The notes under the pieces are model-generated. The model saw only the letters and a program-made list of their open reading frames with translations. It was not told the origin of the DNA and searched no databases. From Streptomyces atratus (GTDB taxonomy: Bacteria > Actinomycetota > Actinomycetes > Streptomycetales > Streptomycetaceae), in NCBI RefSeq assembly GCF_014648655.1, contig NZ_BMRN01000018.1, positions 1 through 64,000 on the forward strand: a DNA stretch of 64,000 bases, read 5' to 3'. This document shows, in pieces, positions 59,466-64,000 of the stretch. The number at the start of each line of letters is the position of its first letter. Position 1 is the stretch's first letter. The translations under genes were made by a program, and so were the position numbers.

Positions 59466-61043
59466 TCACCACCGATTGCCGCGCGCCCGCCGGACGGGCG
59501 GCTGCATGCGCTTTGCCTCTACTCGTCTCTGACGGGCTGTGGGGCCGTTCTGCTGCCGCTGCTGAGCCCATCCTTGCTGCTCGGCGAGGAGGCGGTGCGC
59601 GCCGGCATCCAGCAATGCGCGCGGAACATCGGTACGTGCGCGCTTCGCCAGGTTGAGCAGGGCGCCGGCCGCGGCCTGTTCGGCCGTCATCACCTGCGCG
59701 TACGCGCCGATCAGATTCTCGACCTGCCGCGGGTGCACGGGGTGGAAGCGCATCTCTCCCGGCAGCCGCTGCGGGCAGTGGTCGACTGAGTCGGTGACCA
59801 GCGCCCCCTGGGCCCGGCGCACGGCCAGCGGGGCGGCCACGGCGAGCTGCCACCCCGACGCCGGCAGATGGTACAGCGCCGCCGCGAGCCGGCCTTCACC
59901 CCGGGCATCGGCGAGGAGCGCGGAACGGGACCGGGGCTCGCCAGGCCGCTCCTCCGGCTGCCACGGTGCACCGAACAGCAGCTGTCCCACCCGTACGACC
60001 GCAGTGTGGGAGACGACCGCACCGGGGTGCGGCGTGATCCGTGGCAGCCGGACCACCTTGCCCTGGCGGACGATCTCGTAGCTCGGAGGAGGAAGCCGGG
60101 GATGGGCCCGGGGGTCCGCGAGGTCGACCACCCGGTGCCACGCCGTAGCAGCCTGCTGCCACGCCTGCGCCGAGCCCCGCAATGCGCCCGCGGTCTCCTT
60201 CAAGGCCGAGGCGACAGCCGCGTCCTGGTGGTCCTCGGCGATCCGCAGCAGCACCCGCCCCGACAGCAGCCGCGCCATCGCGGCCCACCGGGACATCTGC
60301 TGCAGGTCCGAGCCGCTCAGCCGGTGGTCGGACCGGTCGTGCAGCGTCTCGAAGGCCACCCGCCCCAGCCGCTCGCAGTCCTCGCCGAGACGTGCGGTCA
60401 CCTCATGGGCCGGGTCCGACGGGGATGCCTGAACCGGCTCGACCGGCAGAGCGAGGGGGAAGGCGGCGATGCCTTCGTCTGCTTCCCTCGTTCCTGTCCG
60501 TCCGAAGACGCTGCCTTGGTCGAGACAGCTGCGCGCTTCGGTGAAGGCAGCTTCGACACCCGGATCCCGAACTCCTGAGGACAGTGCATGGGCGACCCTC
60601 CCCGCCTCCCAGGCGAGTTCGGCCGTGCGGCGGGTGACGTACGCCCGGGCGGCCCTGGTGCCGAGCAGGTAGGCGTACGCAGTCACCGGGCCCCGGTCCG
60701 GTCCGCGATGACTCTCGACCAGGTCCCGCACCGCTGCGACGGCCTGCCCGGCACCGGTCAGCTCGTTCGACAGGGGCATGCCGCCGTCCTCGGCGGAAAG
60801 CAGACGTCGAGCCGTTCGCAGCGCCCCGCAGGCCCTGCCCAACTGGGCGGCCAGGTCGGCCTCGACCGGCGACTGCGCTTCCTCCCAGCCCGCTTCGTGA
60901 CGGCCCCGCATCCGGCCGATGACCTGTTCCAGTTGCTCCGCCGCGGCGGATCGGTACGCAGGATCGGCGAAGGACGGAAATGCCTCGGCTGCCGCACGCA
61001 GATGCTCGCCCGCGATGTCGTAGAGCTCGCCCAGGGTGACCAC
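59466..61043 (-). CDS. Hypothetical protein of a mobile element
   Basis: A 525-residue protein from GTG 61043, starting two bases after the stop of the gene at 61046, so coupled to it. It is almost entirely helical and Ala/Arg/Glu-rich (for example AYRSAAAEQLEQVIGRMRGR, SRWAAMARLLSGRVLLRIAE), with a more structured middle (YEIVRQGKVVRLPRITPHPG). No known domain is recognised. Genes of this kind accompany integrated elements in Streptomyces. Confidence 0.72.
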   Translation of the reverse strand: MVTLGELYDIAGEHLRAAAEAFPSFADPAYRSAAAEQLEQVIGRMRGRHEAGWEEAQSPVEADLAAQLGRACGALRTARRLLSAEDGGMPLSNELTGAGQAVAAVRDLVESHRGPDRGPVTAYAYLLGTRAARAYVTRRTAELAWEAGRVAHALSSGVRDPGVEAAFTEARSCLDQGSVFGRTGTREADEGIAAFPLALPVEPVQASPSDPAHEVTARLGEDCERLGRVAFETLHDRSDHRLSGSDLQQMSRWAAMARLLSGRVLLRIAEDHQDAAVASALKETAGALRGSAQAWQQAATAWHRVVDLADPRAHPRLPPPSYEIVRQGKVVRLPRITPHPGAVVSHTAVVRVGQLLFGAPWQPEERPGEPRSRSALLADARGEGRLAAALYHLPASGWQLAVAAPLAVRRAQGALVTDSVDHCPQRLPGEMRFHPVHPRQVENLIGAYAQVMTAEQAAAGALLNLAKRARTDVPRALLDAGAHRLLAEQQGWAQQRQQNGPTARQRRVEAKRMQPPVRRARGNRW

Positions 61044-61045
61044 GG

Positions 61046-61465
61046 CTACTGGGCCCGTACGGCGGCAAGGGCGTCCGCGCCGGACCTCGCATGCCCGGCG
61101 GCCTGCTCCAGAACAGCCCGTCCCTCCCCAGCCTCCGTCGCTGCCACTCGGTCCAGTGCGGCCTGCACGAGACGCAGCAGCCGGACATGAGGGACGAGAG
61201 CCGCCGCTCCCGGAGGCACGGGCGGCAGGTCGTAAGGCCGGCCGTGCTCGGGCAGGGGCAGCAACTGACGGCCTGCCGAACAGGCCTGAGCGGCGGTCAT
61301 CGCCTCCAGCTCGTCCCCGCCGCCGTCCCAGGTGACGGCGTCGGCTACGCGTTCGACCAGGTCAAAGGTGTCCCAGGCGGCGGCCAGGACACCGGCGAGC
61401 TCGGCCGACTCCAGAGCCGCCCCGAGAGCGGCCTCAAGATCCTCGATCGGTGTGGGTGTCGTCAT
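61046..61465 (-). CDS. Small acidic hypothetical protein
   Basis: A 139-residue protein from ATG 61465, upstream of and coupled to the 525-residue gene. Composition is helical and acidic (PIEDLEAALGAALESAELAG, FDLVERVADAVTWDGGGDEL, PHVRLLRLVQAALDRVAATE). No motif is recognised; the operon arrangement suggests that the two products act together. Confidence 0.7.
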   Translation of the reverse strand: MTTPTPIEDLEAALGAALESAELAGVLAAAWDTFDLVERVADAVTWDGGGDELEAMTAAQACSAGRQLLPLPEHGRPYDLPPVPPGAAALVPHVRLLRLVQAALDRVAATEAGEGRAVLEQAAGHARSGADALAAVRAQ

Positions 61466-61675
61466 GCGCCCTGCCCCCCGTAGTGGTCTCGCAGTGATCG
61501 TTCCACCACGTACCGAAGCGGACCAAATGTGCTGTGGACATGAGTTGACCTGTGGGCAGCCGACGCTGTCGGCGGTACCCGTGCATGCACCCGGCTTCAT
61601 GCCGTTTCCGCTCCATCGTCGCCGGCCACGAGGACGCCCCGGCCCCGGAGCGGCCGTCTGTATTGGCCCGTAGCG

Positions 61676-61930
61676 CCATTTGAAGTGGTGGACGCAGGCC
61701 AGAGTGTCCGGTCGGCCAGGGCACGGAAGTATGGGGCGAAGCGGAAGCCAAGCATCTTGTACAGGCCGAAGGCCATGTCGAGTACGCGGCGTTGTCAGTC
61801 GCCACCATCTCCGGCTTCACCCCGCCGTCGACATTGAGCAGGGTGCAGGGGCTGTCGCACGGAGTGCCGCGCACGACCATCGAGCCGATCCCGGCGGCCT
61901 GGTCGTTTACTGGCGGAGACCACTTATTCC
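61676..61930 (-). pseudogene. Tn3-family transposase fragment
   Basis: The minus strand reads VNDQAAGIGSMVVRGTP, LLNVDGGVKPEMVATDNAAY, then after a one-base loss DMAFGLYKMLGFRFAPYFRA and LADRTLW. GGVKPEMVATDNASYSDMVF and ALADxxxW belong to the catalytic region (DDE) of Tn3 transposases. Only about 85 codons remain, with at least one frameshift. Confidence 0.82.
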
Positions 61931-61962
61931 TGGCATGTCCTATTCCACGCCTCAATCGCGCT

Positions 61963-62712
61963 TCATGCGCGTCGTCGGGGGCCCGGCCAGGGGTAGCCGA
62001 GCTGATCAGCAAACCCCTTCGAACCACCGCAAACCTCGGCGACCTCGCGGGGGTCCTCGGCCGTGAGATGCGCCTCAAGGCGCTCTACTTGGTCCGCCGG
62101 GTCGTCTCCCGAGATCGGAAGGGTCATTCTGAACTGAAGCCAGGGACGGCCTTCCCTGATCGCGGAACGGCCGGGGTGGAACAGGAAGACGTTGATCTGG
62201 TGAGGTTCCCAGTGCCAAGCTGAGACGGCTCCCAGTTCACATTCCCAGGTCGTCAGCCGGCCGACATGCTCCCGGAGCCTTTCCTCCAGAAGCCTGGCGA
62301 CTGTTTGGGCCGGCCACTCCCAGCTGCGATCCGTCGAAGCCCGGCGGACCTCCACTTCGTACTGGTTGACGTCGAATCGGATCTCTGGGAGCTCGACATC
62401 CTCTTGATACGGGTTGCGCCAGCCGCTCCAGATCACGTGTTGCCCTTCGCGCCTGACGGTCACGTAGACAGCGCCGCAGCATCCTTCCGTGCACTCGGCC
62501 TCGGCAAGCCGAACCTCACGGGGGGTGTCTGTCGCGTGAAGCAACGTATCCGGCCCCAAGAGATACCGAGGGTCATCTGCTGGGCCCTCATCAAACACTT
62601 CGGCCAGGATGTCTCGTCCGTTGATGATCGGTCGGCATTCCACGGCGCCCTGTCGGCTTCCCAGCGGTGGCACGACGATGCGGAGGGACAGTAGATGCGG
62701 TTCTGTGGTCAT
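61963..62712 (-). CDS. Hypothetical protein
   Basis: A 249-residue protein from ATG 62712. Segments include LSLRIVVPPLGSRQGAVECR, GPDTLLHATDTPREVRLAEA and ECTEGCCGAVYVTVRREGQH; the Cys-x3-Cys-Cys pattern could bind metal or be incidental. Trp-rich parts (VIWSGWRNPYQED, VSAWHWEPHQINVFLF) suggest a compact beta-rich fold. The family is not known to me. It appears intact among element remnants. Its 5' end overlaps the end region of the recombinase fragment at 62731 without sharing coding frame. Confidence 0.72.
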   Translation of the reverse strand: MTTEPHLLSLRIVVPPLGSRQGAVECRPIINGRDILAEVFDEGPADDPRYLLGPDTLLHATDTPREVRLAEAECTEGCCGAVYVTVRREGQHVIWSGWRNPYQEDVELPEIRFDVNQYEVEVRRASTDRSWEWPAQTVARLLEERLREHVGRLTTWECELGAVSAWHWEPHQINVFLFHPGRSAIREGRPWLQFRMTLPISGDDPADQVERLEAHLTAEDPREVAEVCGGSKGFADQLGYPWPGPRRRA

Positions 62713-62730
62713 TGGCTGATGGTCCCGGAG

Positions 62731-63150
62731 TCAGTGGCAGTTGTCCTGCGTGTTTCTGCTTGGGAGGACACGGGGGCCTCCGTCTTGGACATCTTTGCCC
62801 GGGTGCGTCCGCACGCCGTGGGCTCGGGCGGCGAGGAAGTCGGCCCAGGAGGTTTTGTGGCGAACCCGGCCCAGCGGACGGCGGTGTCGGGGTGGAGGCC
62901 GAGGAGGCTGGCGAGGACGGGTGCGGGCAGAACGCCAGCGAGCGCGACCAGGGCCGCGTTCCGGGCCAGCCTGGCGTCTATGCCGTGGGACAGAAGGTTC
63001 GAGCTGAGGCCGGTCTGCGAGGTGGGGCGGCTGGGGAAGAGCCAGGGTTCGCCGCGGTTGGTACGGGTGAGGGCAGCCCGGGTGCATGGCCCCGGCTGCG
63101 ATCCCCAGCGCCAGCCCGGCGTCGCGCCCGAGCACCACGTCGACCAGGAC
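62731..63150 (-). pseudogene. Tyrosine recombinase-like protein, C-terminal fragment 2
   Basis: The minus strand reads RTNRGEPWLFPSRPTSQTGL, SHGIDARLARNAALVALAGV, LPAPVLASLLGLHPDTAVRW then AGFAT; after a frameshift SWADFLAARAHGVRTHPG follows to the stop at 62731. It belongs to the same recombinase-like family as fragment 1 (WLFP, LPAxxLAxLLGxH, VxW), but is a distinct copy. Truncated at the 5' side and frameshifted. Confidence 0.68.
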
Positions 63151-63211
63151 CAGCTCTCCAGCACCTGAGAACCCGTCACCATCTGTGTTCGAGCGGTCAC
63201 AGGAATGGGGC

Positions 63212-63228
63212 TTGCGCGGCTAACCCCC
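63212..63228 (+). repeat. 17-bp direct repeat, copy 1
   Basis: TTGCGCGGCTAACCCCC, identical to 63280-63296, 68 bases apart start to start. Both lie upstream of the 60-residue gene at 63362, in the position of operators or iteron-like sites. Confidence 0.75.
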
Positions 63229-63279
63229 AGATCTGATAGAAGCCCGTGCAAACCGGGAAAACCGCCGCTCAGAGCCAAG

Positions 63280-63296
63280 TTGCGCGGCTAACCCCC
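63280..63296 (+). repeat. 17-bp direct repeat, copy 2
   Basis: Identical copy of the repeat at 63212-63228, 66 bases before the start of the small gene at 63362. Confidence 0.75.
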
Positions 63297-63361
63297 GTCC
63301 GTTCCAAAGTGCTGCCACGCGCCGCACGACACCCGTGTGGCACAGACACAGGAGCAGCACC

Positions 63362-63544
63362 ATGAGCAAGCGCACGACAGCCCGCCACCAGCCCGCGAAG
63401 AAGCAAGAAGAGCCGCAGCCCGACGTAGAGTTCAGGGCCCGCGGATTCCACGTCATCCTCAACAAGGTCCCGTGGAAGGTTCTCACCGCACTCGCGGCCG
63501 CCATCATGACCAAGCTGATCAGCGGTCACACCTGGATGCTCTGA
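63362..63544 (+). CDS. 60-residue basic, membrane-anchored small protein
   Basis: ATG 63362, with AGGAG about nine bases upstream. Residues 1-20 are Lys/Arg/Gln-rich, residues 28-42 (GFHVILNKVPWKVL) amphipathic, and 40-58 (LTALAAAIMTKLISGHTWML) hydrophobic enough for one membrane segment. Preceded by two 17-bp direct repeats and followed by a hairpin. The function is unknown; size and layout suit a small element-encoded membrane protein. Confidence 0.65.
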   Translation: MSKRTTARHQPAKKQEEPQPDVEFRARGFHVILNKVPWKVLTALAAAIMTKLISGHTWML

Positions 63545-63556
63545 CCTGACAAGTGG

Positions 63557-63596
63557 GTTGGCCCAGCGGAACGTGCGAAGTGACCGCAGGGCCAAC
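63557..63596. terminator. Hairpin after the small membrane protein gene
   Basis: GTTGGCCC (63557-63564) and GGGCCAAC (63589-63596) pair across a 24-base loop, 13 bases after the stop. Modest stem, so a weaker terminator candidate. Confidence 0.45.
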
Positions 63597-63684
63597 CAAG
63601 AGCACCGTCCTGTCAGGGCTGTGCGACATCCCGTGGTTCCCCTGAGCCGCGCTGAGCCCCTGTGGATGTCAGGCGAGGCGATTT

Positions 63685-63846
63685 GTGCTGCCGGCGACAG
63701 GGTCTGTTCTGGGTAGGACACCGGCCAGCCCCGAGGCGGAGACGTCGGCTCGGTTCACTGACCTGGAGTCGCCGCTCGCCGAACTCGATGTGCTGTGGCA
63801 GAGGGTGAGGGTGGACGATGCGACGGACAGGTCCAAGAGGTTGTGA
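63685..63846 (+). CDS. Small hypothetical protein coupled to the edge gene
   Basis: A 53-residue frame from GTG 63685; the later part reads FTDLESPLAELDVLWQRVRV then DDATDRSKRL. Its TGA (63844-63846) overlaps the GTG of the next frame by 4 nt (GTGA), which supports both being real. No family recognised. Confidence 0.5.
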   Translation: MLPATGSVLGRTPASPEAETSARFTDLESPLAELDVLWQRVRVDDATDRSKRL

Positions 63847-64000
63847 GCGCGATGGGTGAGAGGGCAGACGGTCTGAGGGAGCCGCGCAGCCAGCGGGAGT
63901 ACGCGGTGTCAGCAGGCGATCAGCTGGTGCTGTGGCACGGGCGCAGACGTCCGGGGCTGCTGGACGACCCGCTGCGGACCCGGGCGGTGGTACTGCTCGC
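63843..64000 (+). CDS. Partial hypothetical gene running off the right edge
   Basis: GTG 63843 (or ATG 63852) opens a frame that stays open to the window end: MGERADGLREPRSQREYAVS, then GDQLVLWHGRRRPGLLDDPL and RTRAVVLLA. The 4-nt overlap with the preceding frame suggests translational coupling. Too short to identify. Confidence 0.5.
   Translation, partial: MSAMGERADGLREPRSQREYAVSAGDQLVLWHGRRRPGLLDDPLRTRAVVLL

Noticed and set aside
63212..63296. CRISPR array
   Set aside because: Only two repeat units with a single 51-bp interval and no cas genes; elsewhere in the window I saw no regularly spaced repeats.

Overview
The window is high-GC actinobacterial DNA, almost certainly from Streptomyces. 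The signs are third-position G/C throughout, frequent GTG/TTG starts, 4-nt start/stop overlaps, and gene types typical of the genus (DeoR/LacI hybrid regulator, LutABC with an FCD regulator, DUF2510, DUF4913, MobF-type relaxase and VirD4 fragments, a GH154 enzyme). All calls come from reading the sequence; no database search was run.

Layout. 1-540: a LuxR-type ATPase regulator gene cut by an IS3-family element whose first codons run off the left edge. 649-8337: DUF309 gene, cobF and cobK (cobalamin ring synthesis), a small membrane protein, a decayed glycerol-type oxidoreductase beside an intact FGGY kinase, and a hypothetical gene with an APC amino-acid permease. 8444-13290 (minus): a compact operon with a 27-codon peptide, a B12-type radical SAM enzyme carrying a fused DUF5825-like domain, an MFS exporter and a TauE/SafE permease. 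This looks like a small ribosomal-peptide (RiPP) pathway and is the best candidate for an undescribed system. 13501-18508: DeoR/LacI regulator, remnants of a sugar ABC importer, a 2-hydroxyacid dehydrogenase and a GH154-like hydrolase. 18554-22384: lutABC and its GntR/FCD regulator, with palindromic operators. 22530-28752: S66 peptidase, crotonase plus acyl-CoA ligase with a divergent TetR, DUF2510 protein, methyltransferase. 29254-31617: EF-G paralogue preceded by two tiny leader frames. 31669-38461: decayed GNAT and GrpB genes around a PaaX regulator, an alpha/beta hydrolase with a saccharopine-dehydrogenase-like gene, a divergent Baeyer-Villiger monooxygenase across a perfect 10-bp inverted repeat, and a membrane protein.

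38462-44187: integration scars (tRNA-like 3' fragment, tyrosine-recombinase tail without its catalytic Tyr), a PAP2/Aur1-like membrane enzyme between two 78-bp direct repeats, tRNA-Pro(GGG), and a split transketolase. 44380-64000 is a mosaic of mobile-element debris. A secreted ThuA/sorbosone-dehydrogenase gene is fused in frame to the tail of an unrelated element protein. A relaxase 5' fragment is joined to a VirD4 3' fragment. DUF4913 and conjugation-linked hypotheticals follow, then an HTH gene under a leaderless promoter embedded in a 21-bp inverted repeat, and an antitoxin/zeta-toxin pair. After these come a MerR/MFS divergent pair, two tyrosine-recombinase tails, a Tn3 transposase remnant, and a coupled operon leaving the right edge.

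The core part (roughly 600-38000) is mostly intact metabolism organised in short coupled operons with visible operators. The right third shows repeated insertion, deletion and frameshift.
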